Below are positions 25,401 to 36,890 of a stretch of DNA of 64,000 nucleotides, piece by piece (position 1 is the first letter of the stretch; each line of letters starts with the position of its first letter). The stretch lies in contig NC_018386.1 of NCBI RefSeq assembly GCF_000208865.1, positions 248,001 through 312,000 of the forward strand. The letters are read 5' to 3'. The notes below the pieces were generated by a model, which worked only from the letters and a program-made list of their open reading frames with translations, was not told the DNA's origin and did no database searches. The stretch is from Neospora caninum Liverpool (Eukaryota; Apicomplexa; Conoidasida; Eucoccidiorida; Sarcocystidae). The position numbers and the translations under genes were made by a program.

Positions 25401-28081
25401 GTCTCCTTCCTGCTCGACCTGGTCACTTCTTCCCCAGTTCTTCCCCCGGCCACCGACTCTCTTTCCCCGCTCCTCAGCGGCGGATCTTGGAGACCCGCAG
25501 ACGCGTTTCTAAACTCAAGTCCCCTAGCCAGCGATTCGACCTCCGCGCGGCTCTTGTCTCCAACCTTCGCCTCCTGGACCGTTCTGTCCCTTGGGGTCCG
25601 AACGGCAACGTTCTCCTTGCCTGGTCCCCACGGGCCGGCCTCCCGTCTCTGGCTGTCGCCATACGTCGCATCAGACGCAGCGACCGCAGCGGAGGCAGCC
25701 GCCCCCGAGCACGACGCCCCGGAGAGAAACGCCGATGCCCGTCCAACAGCTGGCGGGAGGGGCGGGATCCGAGGGGATGACGCGCCGTTCAGACCGTTTT
25801 GGGCTGCGCACGGAGACAGAACCTCAATCGCCCGCTCGTCCACAAGCGTTTCTTGGTGCGAAGCGACGCCTTCCTTCCCCACAAACACAGACGCCGCCAC
25901 AACGACACTCTTGGGCTCGGCCTCTGGACTCTGCGCGACGGCCGTCTCCCGGGCGACACTTGCGGGGCCTATCCGAGAAACCAGAGGCGCGCTGCGAGGA
26001 GACAAAGGTGGCGACTGAGGCTGGAAAGAGGGCGAAGCCGGGGGCGAGGGAGCGGGCGACCCGGGTGGAGACGGGGCGGACGAGGGCAGGGGAGACGGAG
26101 AGGCCGCTAGAGCGTGTGAGGCCTGAGCGGCAAAACTCGTCGCGGGCGATGCCGACGGCAGAGACTCCACGGGGGACGCGATCTCGTTTTGCCGACGCGA
26201 CACGGGCGGGTAACCGGGCGCCACCGACCCCCGGCGTTCCTTGTCTTTCACCAGGTTCTCTCCGAGGCGATCACCTGCGGTCGCAGTTTGCTGTGCCTGG
26301 TTTCGGGGAGAGACATACGGCGGTGAAGAGGGGGAGGCCAGAAACGCAGCCGACGGGGCAGGCGTGAAGGATCCAAACAGAGCACTGTGAGGTGGGGAAC
26401 CTTTCACGGCGAGAGGTGAGTTTTCGTGCATGGAAAACGACGAGAAACGCCGCTGTTGGTGGAACTGTGCGAGACCGGAGGACGATCGCCACGAGAAACC
26501 TGGGGATGTCGCAGGTGTTTGCACGTCCCTTTTCTCTTTGCTTCGGGTGGCGGGCACTACCTCCAGAGACAACGTGGAAGGAGCCGCAGAGGACGTGTGC
26601 GTCTGAGACGAGGGAGGTGAGGCGAGCGGTGTACACGGGGAAGACGAGCGTGACCGGAACGAGGACGAGAAGCGAAGCGAGATGGCCCGAATGAGTAAAC
26701 CGGAACATCCTGCTGCGAAGAAGGAGGACGCAAGAGGCGAGAAGAAGGAGCCGAGGAGCGGCCTGGCACGGCGTCGGTCTCCTTGCCTCCGGCCTTCTTC
26801 GTGCCGTCGGAAGGTTTGGCAATTGCCTGTCCCTGCGCCGGCTGGTCGGTCAGAAAAGGACGAAAACAACTGCCGAAGGCGGGGGACGCCGTCGCCATCC
26901 TTCAACAAAAACGCTTCGCGACCGTGGTGTCCAGACACCCCAAACACCCAGGCGCACACCGGGAGCGAGGCTGCCTGTCGGTGTTTCTGGGCTGCGCGGG
27001 CGTCGGGCTCGGAAGAGACCCGACACCGACACGAAGGCGACGAGCATTTTGAGCAACGGAACATGGCAAGGTGCGAGCCAGAGATTTCACAGTTTGCAGT
27101 TATTCGACAGGCACTCGCAGAATGGGAGCGGTCTCGGAGGACAGGCGCTGCAGTCGGCTCGAACTCCCGGTCCGGTCGGCGACCCCTCGCAGGCGCCGCC
27201 TTGAACCGCATCCAGGAAGGGTGGCACGGCCCCGAAGAAAGGGGCGATACAGACGGCACTGAACAGCCCTCACTTCCCGGCGGCTTCGGCCGCACACTGA
27301 CGAATGAAGGAAAAGGCCGAGGCGGGGCAAGAGAAGCAGAGCGGGAGACAGCGTGATACGAACGCACGCGGAAATCACACACCGAGGCGAGCAGCGGCTG
27401 TCTTTTGAAGGGCGCATGCGAGAGAGCGAGTGAGGCAATGCCGCAGGCGGCGAGAGGACGCAGACTGGTTGGCTTGACCACTTTTCTGGATTCTCTCTCT
27501 GTTGTGTCTCTGCCGCGTCCACACAGACCCCGTCCCCCGCTTCCCTCGACGCGTTCGCTTCTTCGCCACCCGCACCTGACCACCCGGCCTCTGTCCTCGA
27601 GGCAGTCCCGCCGCCGCTGCTCTCCCTCCTGCGCCGGACACCTCTCCCTTCCCCTGCCTCCGCCCGCGACTCTCAGAGCGAGCGGCCGCCCTCGGCAGGC
27701 CCCGCGCTCGCGCCTGCGTCCTCGCTTCACAGAGACATCTCCGGTGGACACAGCTTTCAGCGTTTCGCCTACAACGCGCTGCGCCGCAGAGAGCCTCGGG
27801 TGACTGCGCAGCAGGAGACCTCGCCGGCTCGACAAGAGCGTCGTCGCCAGGGAAAAAAGAGGAGGCGAGGCAGCTTCTATCCGATGGGAGACCGCAGCTG
27901 AGACAGACCGCACGGAAAACTCCGACGACGGCCGGTGTATGTACAACCGGTGGGACGGAGTCGAGCGGCGACTCGTGCCACGAGAGGCACGGCCGACAGC
28001 AGAAGCCAGAGGGGCCACACTGGCGTACGGTCCCATCCTAGACTCTCCTTGAGGACAAGCGGAGGCAGACGGAGACGTCAT
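18505..28081 (-). CDS. Class A (type I) DnaJ/Hsp40 chaperone with giant N-terminal extension, likely organellar
   Basis: This is an Hsp70 co-chaperone. Exons in order are 28081-23865, 23274-23174, 22444-22215, 21857-21664, 21406-21345, 20755-20670, 20199-20122, 19652-19485 and 19089-18505; all phases agree, giving 1,906 residues. The J domain starts at about residue 1360 with its HPD triad at 1388-1390. Four CXXCXGXG zinc-binding motifs begin at Cys1526, Cys1544, Cys1566 and Cys1580, followed by the substrate-binding C-terminal domains. This order fits bacterial DnaJ and mitochondrial Tid1/Mdj1. Residues 1-1359 are Ser/Pro/Ala/Arg-rich with no recognised domain; the basic, hydroxylated start suggests organelle import (inference). 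The tail is acidic and contains about 13 consecutive prolines. ATG 28081 is the first Met of the frame. Part of the giant first exon could be mis-assigned. Confidence 0.92.
19384..19471. repeat. (AT)n microsatellite abutting a 5' splice site of the DnaJ gene
   Basis: Nearly 90 nt of alternating AT with occasional GAT interruptions lie in DnaJ intron 8 (19484-19090). The repeat begins only about 13 nt downstream, in transcript direction, of the GT donor at 19484-19483. It is self-complementary and could form a hairpin next to the splice site. Confidence 0.9.
19653..20121 (-). other. GC-AG intron in the DnaJ gene
   Basis: Intron 7 of the DnaJ gene starts with CAG|GCAAGT instead of GT and ends with CTGCAG. 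Both flanking exons are phase 0 (78 and 168 nt), and the joined protein reads continuously through the C-terminal domain (SIKQ then CLLGG, where family members carry a conserved leucine-glycine-glycine segment). No alternative GT donor nearby preserves the frame. The other DnaJ introns are GT-AG. Confidence 0.8.
22503..22580. repeat. TATC/ATAT-rich microsatellite in DnaJ intron 2
   Basis: A degenerate tract of ATAT, CATA and TATC units lies inside the 729-nt second DnaJ intron (23173-22445). Confidence 0.7.
23457..23477. repeat. (CA)n microsatellite in DnaJ intron 1
   Basis: About ten CA dinucleotides lie within the first DnaJ intron (23864-23275). Confidence 0.8.
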
Positions 28082-30912
28082 TTTCTCGCCTTCTTGGGAA
28101 AAAGTGGTAGGACACAAATGGTGAATGAATCGTGGGCCTCCAAAGACACGGCAAACGCGTCAGACGCATTAGACGACAGCTGCATAGCCGGTGCCCAGGA
28201 AACTCAGTCCGCGCTTCATCCTTAGTTATCCAGGACGGAGGGAGAGAGGGCGAAAACGGAGGGCAAACTTCGACTCCAGAACTGGTCAACTAGTAGGTAG
28301 ACAGGCAGCGACGCTAAAACGAGACTCCACAGTGGACACACTGCAAGATCACCAGCCGTTGCAGCCAACTGTCAGCAAGACACAGAGAAACAGGGTAGCG
28401 AGATCGGAACAAACGGAAATCCGTGAGCCTACCCCTCCACTTTCCCGAGGGAACCCACTCTCCAAGTCCACCGCTGACAGCGATGGGGAGGCCCCACGAA
28501 CACGATCGGCAGGAGGCAACGGCGGGACAGCGGAAATCGACTTCCTGTGAACTGTAAGGAGGGAACTCTATATCTGTACAACTAGACAAGCACACTCTAT
28601 GCGAACATACATGAATGCGTGTAGCTGTTAAACATGTGAGAGAGCAATTCATGTACAGATGTACGCACACTACGGGTAAACCCCGCGTCAACCTGCGGCA
28701 ATATATTGCCCGTCACTGCCTATGGACGCACAACGCACAAAATCACTGCCTCGGAGGATGGCACGGGAAACAGTGAAGCAGGTACAGTGAGAATCAGACG
28801 AAAGACGCCGCTTCTGGCCGGAAGTAGTTTACGCCCGGCCCGCAAGTTTGGAGCCTGTCATGGTTCGCGAACAACAACCGGGCACTCCGACAACATGCGA
28901 AGCGTTCTCTCGAAGAAAGGCAACAAATAGAAAAAGCTCAAAGAAGAAAAAACACAGGTGGAAACACTTTTTAGCGACAAGGCGGTGAGGGGGAGAGGCT
29001 GGCCTCCGCCGTTCCGCCACTGCGAAAAGACCTACACGCGAATTCAGGAAGAGCGGCGCCGAGGGCGTGAACGGCTGTCGATGGAGAGCCTCTTCCCTTT
29101 CCTGACGGGACAGAGCCTATTCGTCGGTTGCGAAAAAACGTGAGGAAAAAGTGACACGCAACGGGGCATAAATTGGTGAGCGAGAATGCGCTGAACCCGA
29201 GAGACGGAAGACAGTGCGGGGAAGAGGGACGGCGTCAATCGTCGATTACGCGGAAATCACGCACAGGACAAAACGAGTGTGTAGCAATCAAACCAATCCG
29301 CGAGCACCATAATCAGGGCGTGCTCCAAGAAAAAAAGAGGCGAGCTCAAGAAAAAACCCATCTGGAAGTCCTTTGTGGCGGGAAAAACCTGTTGCGAACG
29401 GCTCCGTGAGTGTGTGGGCTCGGCGAGGGGGGAATTCCCCTGCGCTGAGCGCTTCGCGTGTCACGAGCGACTTTATTCGCGAACTTCCGTCTGTCTTTCA
29501 GCAAAGTAAGGCAGCCTCCTTCGCGAAAGCGCCACGTTGAGCCGAGGAACTGGGAGTTTTGTGTGTATCAGAGTCCTCGTCAGGCCTTATCGCATCTTTC
29601 TCGACGACGAAGTTGAACCCGCTTCGCTGTACGTTGACTGGGCTGCGGGACTGTGGGGGTGGTCCAGCGTGCCCAGCTCCGGGGGAAAAGCTTGTCTCAT
29701 TTCACTCTCGCTGTGGCAGAATGTCACTTTGTTCCATTACACTTGAGAAAAGTGTGAGACGGTCTCGGTGGTACTTGACGGGTGGTAAGCATTCGCGCTT
29801 TCGTGTGTCTGAGGACAAAGGCGGGGCACTGGCTTTTTTCGAGACTTGTCGGACTCGTGGCACACCGGTCGTCAGTTTGGCTCCAAGGCCAGCAGAAGGC
29901 TGCCGGCGATTTGCAGAGATCACGCGAAAAGCTCTTCGCCTCCACACTCCGTGCAAGCTGTCAGTGTGTGAACGTTTTGCGCAACGTGAGAGCTCCGACG
30001 TTTCGCGTGGGTCGGTTGAGGCGAGCCCGACAACGAAGACACATTTGACCCCTTCAAGGAGTTATTGCACCCCACAACCGAGATAGAGAGAACCACGCGA
30101 ACGCACGAGGAGTTCCTTTTATCCGACCCTGACGCGGTATAATGAGTACAGATGCGATGAATGAGTTAGTTTGAAAAGGAACGGCTCTCGCTGTGGTGCT
30201 CGCTCATTCAAAGAGCCTTCAACGCCAAATACGAGCACTGCTCTCAGGTAGCTGCGTAAAGGAACTCGAAGAAAACCGCAAGTCACACTGTGTGTCCTTA
30301 CTCGAGAAAGGAAAGGTCTGTGGGTTGCCCGTTCTGTGCTTCAACCGCTGGTGGTTACTCCAAAAATGGAACAGCGTCTTGCCCCCTAGCGAAAAGGTGT
30401 CAAAATCACCATCCGTACTGATCAGCAAATTCTCGAAAACAGATGACGGCGTTGCAATAGGATGCTCTGTTGATGTGGTGAAATATGTGTCGGAGGCTTT
30501 GGGTGGAGCTTGACCTTGTGTCTTTGTGTTTTCTTCTTTCTGGCTCGCGCTACCACACTGAGCACAGTCTCGTTGTTCGCTGTTGGGATTGACCCAGCAT
30601 CTAAAATGGAGGCAGCGGCCTCTGGTACGTCTGGTGGTCTTACAGGATAGAAGCTCCACCTGGGGGAGGGCCAGGCAGCTGGCGAAACCCGCGCAGGGAA
30701 GACACTCCCTGTGGTTCGTCTGGGTCGCGGTTCCTTTTAGGTGAAGAGTGTCGTCTGGCCAAAGAATTCGGTTTATGACTGAACCAGATTGGTACGTCGG
30801 CACAAAGGGACACACAGGGGAAATAGGACTGATAGACAGGTATACAGTTATTCAAGTCGTCGATAGAAAGAGGCGAAAAGGAAGAGGAAGTCCAGTCCTT
30901 AGACTGTCTCGC
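28082..30912. other. Upstream region of DnaJ; no supported gene
   Basis: This 2.8-kb region must contain the DnaJ promoter and 5' untranslated region near its left end. Open frames such as 29559-30086 and 30193-30513 on plus and 30815-30219 on minus start at weak contexts and show no domain. A short plus-strand gene transcribed divergently from DnaJ cannot be excluded. Confidence 0.5.
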
Positions 30913-31310
30913 TCACAAGGAGTCGGACCTGGAAAGGTGGCTGTTTGTGCAGAGATTGTCATTTCTGCAGACAGTCAGAAAACCTGAAATGGGACAGGAA
31001 CAATGTACCAATTTTTCTGGAGGCGACCGCTGGCTTCCTCGTTCCCTAGGCCCCTGACCTCCGGACAAACAATACACAATACTACGTACCGTGTATAAAA
31101 AATAACGCCAAGCTGGTACCTCGGGAAAACTAGACACGTACGTGTCTTGCGTGCGTATCTTTCCGACACGGCTTCAGAAAGAAAAGCACGTGAAGTGTTT
31201 CGAGAAAAATATCCTGTCAAGAGATACAAAAACATGAAGGAGACGCAACCGGCGACCACTGTTGAGAGCCCAGAGCCTCTATACTGCGGAACCACAAAAA
31301 CAGGGCCCAT
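30913..31310 (-). CDS. Predicted small single-membrane-span protein, two exons
   Basis: I do not recognise this gene. Exon 1 runs from ATG 31310 to 31142 and exon 2 from 30983 to the stop at 30913; the GTACGT donor and TTTCAG acceptor are good and phases match (1/1), giving 79 residues. The ATG lies 9 nt after a strong acceptor (CCTTCCCAG), so an intron may interrupt the 5' untranslated region. After a short N-terminus there is one hydrophobic segment at about residues 15-33 (VVAGCVSFMF then LYLLTGYF), followed by a basic, polar tail. Small one-span proteins of this shape are frequent accessory subunits of coccidian mitochondrial respiratory complexes, but that is only an inference. It lies downstream of GT17 on the same strand. 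The second exon is less convincing than the first. Confidence 0.4.
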
Positions 31311-31787
31311 TTTGGAGACCTGGGAAGGCGGCAGCGAGGGCGACTTGTTACCGGGCACACGGACGCCGGCGGGGCAGATGGAAACGGAAAGTGCAAATTT
31401 TCTGCCCTGTGTCGCGTCCACCGTACCGCGCCGTCGATGAAAACGGGACAACGCCCCGAGACGGACCAGAGCCAAACTTGGTACAGATATACCCTTCCCT
31501 TTCTCTTCTTCGTTCTGGTCACTAAGTAGACGAGTCAAAGGTCGGTTCACATTGGGCACGCGGAGAGCGACGCAAACACAGCATCTTCCTCCCGTACACA
31601 AGTGGTTATCGGTCGTCTAGGGGAGATTGTGGCGGTGCATACACCGGCAATAGCACTGAAACTCGTGCGCTTTCCTAGATTCCGAGTTAAAGCCGGACTT
31701 CCATCTCTTCATTAGACGAACTCCCTTGAAAGAGGAAACCTCAACCGTCGAAAGGGAGGCCACCATCTTGCGGATGTTTGCAAGATT
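31311..31787. other. Intergenic region between GT17 stop and the small minus-strand gene
   Basis: Nearly 480 nt hold the GT17 3' untranslated region and probably the promoter or a 5' non-coding exon of the small downstream gene. Nothing else is evident. Confidence 0.5.
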
Positions 31788-34700
31788 TCAGTGCCCAGGA
31801 AGTTTGTAATTGTCTCGAATGCCCTTTAGAACGTCCACCCACTCCTGGGCATCTCGAACTAGAACCGGCTCATCGCCTCGATAAAACGACTTGTTCGGCC
31901 GCATGAAGTATCTCTTGTCCATCACACGGAACCAAGTCGGGTACCTGAGAGCGCGAGCACGCACGTGAAGGGATGCATTACCTTCGCGAGTGAATCCGCG
32001 TACTTGTACAAATACACATCCATGAAGATCACGCTCCAGAAACAGCAACTCGCTTTAGGAAACGGTGGCACCAGTGATATACAAACACGTAGATTCTCTG
32101 CCTAAAGGCTGACAACTCGTGAACGCGACAGAGGACACTGCGCGTAAACCGCGACTTGAACACCGCCGGTCGGTAGACCGTCAGACTAGAGTTTGGGAAC
32201 CTTGCGCGTGCCTGCAGGACTGCCATGGAAATAGGCACCAGAGAGGCAACCGTAGCGGTATTTGTGAACCACCCATGACAACAGAAGCGGCAGCAGCCTG
32301 TTTTTCATGGGGCAGGAATCATGCACGCGCGTCCGCGCGGTGGTTGCCCTCTGCCGACTAGGCAAACTCCTCGCGTCGAGAGCCACATGCTTGGCTACCT
32401 GGGAATTCTGGAAGTTTTCTCCACAGCCAAGCTGACACGAAGACTTCTGAGCGTACCTCATTGGATTGCATTTCATCAGCCAGGGCACGTCGCCGAAACC
32501 GATATCTTTGTACGCTTCTGGGACCTGCGCCAGTTCCAGCCAGAGAAGGCACAAGGCTGCCTCTGAGGCCCATCTACGCTGCGCTGCCGGTGCTTAGAAA
32601 CTTTTTTCATCAACAGACCGGAGAGTCCTCGAGGCTTTGCGCCTAATAAAGTCGTCAGCCTGCCCGACGCCGGCAACTTACCGGCTCTCGCATTCTTTTA
32701 CGGACTGGAAACTGGGCTGTTTTCTGAACGGATCGACTGCTTCAGACTGCAACTTTGTAAAAAAACGTTTCCTTCTTGTCCCTCGATTCTGTGCCCGCGA
32801 GGACACAAACACAGTGGAGGAACATCGCGTCCAAACTGAACAAAAGATGGGAGAGGCGACCCCTCGCGTTATGTCCTACCTTGTCAGCGGCAATGACAGA
32901 AGCACCAACTTGACGGTAGTCACGGAATTTCTCCCAGACGCTGCGTTGCGCCAGATCCAAGTCCCCATTCACCAGGTGTTGGTACACACTCCAGGGCTCG
33001 TATCCGGGTTTGACGTCGTCGACGGGGATTTTGCTCATTAGGAACGGCAGGTAAGACATATCGCTCATATGCCATCCTCCATACAAGTACAGCGGCGGGT
33101 TCAGCTGCGATGGGGCGTGGCGCAAAAAGACGTGTCCAAGGAACCGCGGGTCCGCGACACGATGCAGATATTTGACTGCCGCATACTTCTGTAAAGAAAT
33201 GTCGCAGACAGGAGAGAGGCTGACTTGATGCGTCTTGCAGCGATCACGCACTCAGACACTGTGGGCATGTGAAAACGACGGAAAACGTGCGTCGCTGACC
33301 GTTGAACGACGAACCGGACGGAACCAAAGGCATGAAACATCTCCGGTGCCACGCCAGAGGGGCCCCTAGAACCAGAAGAGCTTTTTTAGGCCAGTGAGGC
33401 TGGCCACGGGGTCGAAACCCAACCCGACTGCTTTTCTACGACTGATGTGGAAGCAGGAGCCGTGTGTCCTTCATTCTTCTTTTTTCAGCAGAGAGGGAAC
33501 ACGCAGATATGGAACCGGCACGCCTGCTTTCGCTGCAGGATTCTCCTCCGTTCTTTTCTGCACAGCGTCGGCAAAACACGAAAGGCGAGTTGAGGAGCTG
33601 AGAGCTGCCGAGGCAGCGCCAGCGGGCGACTGTGCGCGCGTCAGCCTAGGCCTTACAAAGGTGTCCATAAGAGGTCCGATCGCATGCGGAACGTCTGTCG
33701 AGAGGCCTGTTTGAGCACCAAATTCCTTGGCGGCCATTGCGTCGATGTGGCCAGGGTAGTGCACCAGCGCCCATCCGAGGGTAGGTTGCTCGACCGGCTC
33801 GCAGAACTTTAAATGACGCAGTCGGTCTCCTGACGTGAGGGAAGCAGGGACCAGAAGTAGGGCCACATCTGCAGCGAACTACTGTTCTTCGCTCCCGCAC
33901 TCCCCCCGCAGCACACCGAAAGACGCACGTCAGCGAGCGGGGCCGTATAGCGACAGAGTTGTTGGCAACTTTACCTCGAATGATCTCATCTGGGTCGCCG
34001 GTCATGATCAGGTCGTCCAAGCCAATGATGGGAGCCGATACGTGAACATTGCCGGCCGTGTCAAGCCCCTCATTGAAGCGTGCCAGCATCCATAGCAAAA
34101 TGTCCCGACTGGTGAATTCGAAGTGCCAGCAATAGTCGGAGTCACTGCGAAGCACGGCCACAACGCAGTCGAAAAACGTGGAGACGGCCTATGAATACTG
34201 TAAATGCTTCCAGGAAGAAAGCAGACACACCTGCTCAGACTTGAAGCCGCATTTCGTTCGGTTCCTGGGCAGCGGCGCAGCAGGCGCTGAGTGCACGCAT
34301 GTACAAAAAGATTGGTACTTCTGCCCGGCCGCTGCGTACCCGCTTCTGTATCGGGCAGATGAAGAAAGCAGTGTAACGGCGAATTCGGGCGTAGCCCAAC
34401 AACGGCACTTCAAGAGGGAGGGACGCAGAAAGAAGTCGCGGCCTTAGCGGACGGGACAGTGCAAGCTAGGATGGCAAGGTCCACCACGTTCTTGACACCA
34501 CATGCTCAGCATTTGCCCAGCAACGATACTGGTTCCCCTCACGCGGAGGTGCTGGAACACACTGCCTGGACACACAATCGCTGAACGCTGCATGGAAAAC
34601 CTCTGTTTTGGCCGCAAAATGGCCAACTTACCCTAGGAACCTAGCCATGCAGCGCCGGGCGAAGAAAAGGCTAAGGCCTACAGGGAACTCGAAGTAGACG

Positions 34701-36890
34701 ATTTTGTGAAGAAAGCGCGCAAATCGCTGCCTGTTTTGCTGAAAGAGCAGAGGCTTCTCGAAAAGCCCCGTTGTGTGGTGACGGGATTCGAGGATCACGA
34801 AGTAGTCGACTGTGTGCTCAAGCTCGTACAAACGAACCTCCAGCATGTCCAAGTCATACCTGAGAGAAAAAGACACGTCGCCCAGGCGAGTGCAGGAACC
34901 GACGAAGCGACCGCCAGCAGCCGGTGCCTTGGTAGACTCTCAACGTGAAGCCAAGGAAGGCGACAACAACTGGTTGTACACTGAGTTTGTGACTCAAACG
35001 CCCACATCGGCATGCACCATCGGAAGCACACACGCCGACAGGGGCTCGCACACTGCGCTGAGGAATGGCGTTAACGTAGCACGGGTCTTGACCTAAGGAT
35101 CCAGGTACCCCTGAATCTGATGTCACCAGCCACGTCTGCGAGCGCCGTGTCCCACGACAAACAGCTGTCACTCTCCGCAAGCCTAGGTTTGCTGTCGGGG
35201 ACGCCTCTTTGCGTGCGAAATGGAGACACAGACGTACAGGCATTCACAGGTGCCCGTTCCTTCCGCGTAGCGGTTGGGGCCTTGTCCCGTGTCGGGTCTG
35301 TGGGCCGGTAGCGAGGACAGTGCGAGGTCGTGCGCAGGCAGCGCTGAGCGACAAACCGTCTGGAAAATCGAGGCCTTACCCAAGAATAATGGTGTCGACA
35401 ATCTTGACCGGCTTCTTGCGTCCCTTCCCAGTGAAGGCGCCCCTGTGGACCCTCCGCGCTTCTTCACAGAACTCCTCCATAGTCACGTGGGGTGGACTGG
35501 CGTCAGGGTGTGACTTCGCCACCGTGGTTTCAGCCAAGCTGCCGGAAGGCGCACCTTCAGAGTGGTTTCCCAACGCAGCTCTTCGCTCTGCGTCGGCGGA
35601 GGCTCCCGTCTGTTCCGCGCGACTTTCCTTCCACTCCTGGCGCCCTTCGTGGCCTCCGCCCTGCGCCTGTTCTCGAGGAATGACACTGTACGACGGCGGC
35701 GGGTGGCAGTTCGGATCGATAGGAACTGGAGGTTCGATCTCGACATACGGGCCGACCAGAGCGAGAATGGCAGCCATTTCCTGTCTGTACAGCTCATGAA
35801 GGCGGCGGTCGATGGGGAAGAAAAGAGTAAAGGCCTTGCGTATATACTCCGGCGCGTGATACCGCCACCGGCGGGCAGCCCACGAATCCTTCATCCGCCA
35901 GTCATAGAGATGCACAGCAGCATCAAAGGAGGGAAGGCATGCAGATGCGGTTGTGGCAACGGCGCTTCCGGGTTCTTGACTCTCTGTGCGAGCCTTGCCT
36001 GCAGCTGTCGATTCGTTTTTATCACTGGCAGGCTCCAACGCAGAACTGGAGCAGAACGTCGTGTTCCCTTCTCTGCGAAACGCATTGGCGAAGGCGCTGG
36101 ACCGTGAGACTCGGTCTCTAGATCCTGGCAACACCGGCTCGGGCGAAGAACGGGTGCCTCCCTCGAGGACAGGCCGTTGCAGAAGAGGGTCCAAGTCGTC
36201 ACTGGGAAAGAGAGTGTCGAATGAGTCAGACAAAAAGCCAAAAAACGAGGAGGGAGGGGAATTCCCAGCGTCTCCAGCTGCCGAGACAGCAGAGTTTGAA
36301 ATGAAGAACCCGTAGGAGTTTCCGAAGAATGCCGATCTTAAATCGAAGATGTTTACACCCTTCCTGGCCGTACGACAGAGAAGAAGCATCACACTGAGAC
36401 ACACCACGAGAGATAGAAAAAAACAAAGGGCGCAGCAAAAGCCTCGCCAACTGCTGAGGGTGGGCGCAAAGGCGAAAACGCCTCTTGACCGTCCGCCGTG
36501 CAATGACGAGGCGTTGCCACCACATCGGCCGTCACCTGCCTTGTGTTTCCGAAGAGAGCTCGCGTCTTGACGCCAGCAATCGGACATCGAAACGCCGCCG
36601 GAAGAACGCCTGTGCGCTCTTGCACTGCCTCGTCTCCCGCAAGCATCCCGTACCCTGTTGAACGTCGATATGCGCGCCTCCTTTCCTTCGTTTTCCCCCG
36701 GGTCCTCCGAAAGTTCCACGCGCCGGCGGTCTGACGGAGTACCACCGGAACTGGGATTCCTGCTGGCATCTGAGCCCGAGAAGGGACTTGATGCGGCCGT
36801 CTCCAGCTGACCGGGAAAGGCGTCGGCCGCGTCATCGTGGAAACAGCAGCCCGAACGCGCCGATCCTTCGCGGCAATGTTTCCGCTTCAT
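31788..36890 (-). CDS. Glycosyltransferase family 17 protein (GnT-III/MGAT3-like), type II membrane protein
   Basis: Family GT17 transfers GlcNAc in beta-1,4 linkage (bisecting GlcNAc in animals) in the Golgi. Exons are 36890-35380, 34859-34632, 34144-33975, 33829-33657, 33188-32880, 32524-32457 and 31944-31788; all junctions are in phase, giving 871 residues. There is one membrane anchor at about residues 149-172 after a 148-residue cytosolic tail, then a long Ser-rich stem. The catalytic domain starts near residue 504: YDLDMLEVRLYEL followed by VDYFVILES matches the family opening, D630-P-D632 within GLDDLIMTGDPDEI is the metal/nucleotide-sugar motif, and GGWHMSD corresponds to the AGWHCSW region of MGAT3. 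ATG 36890 is clear. Coccidian N-glycans are thought to lack complex branches, so donor and acceptor are uncertain. Its promoter lies in the spacer shared with the gene at 40.6 kb. Confidence 0.88.

Noticed and set aside
25591..26367. 258-codon plus-strand frame
   Set aside because: It is antisense to the Ser/Pro-rich first DnaJ exon; the minus reading connects in frame to the J domain.
29559..30086. 175-codon plus-strand frame upstream of DnaJ
   Set aside because: No recognisable fold or motif, and alternative frames overlap with equal quality.
34661..34690. GTAGGC donor after FEFP in GT17 exon 2
   Set aside because: Using it breaks phase with the next exon; the GTAAGT donor at 34631 fits both consensus and phase.
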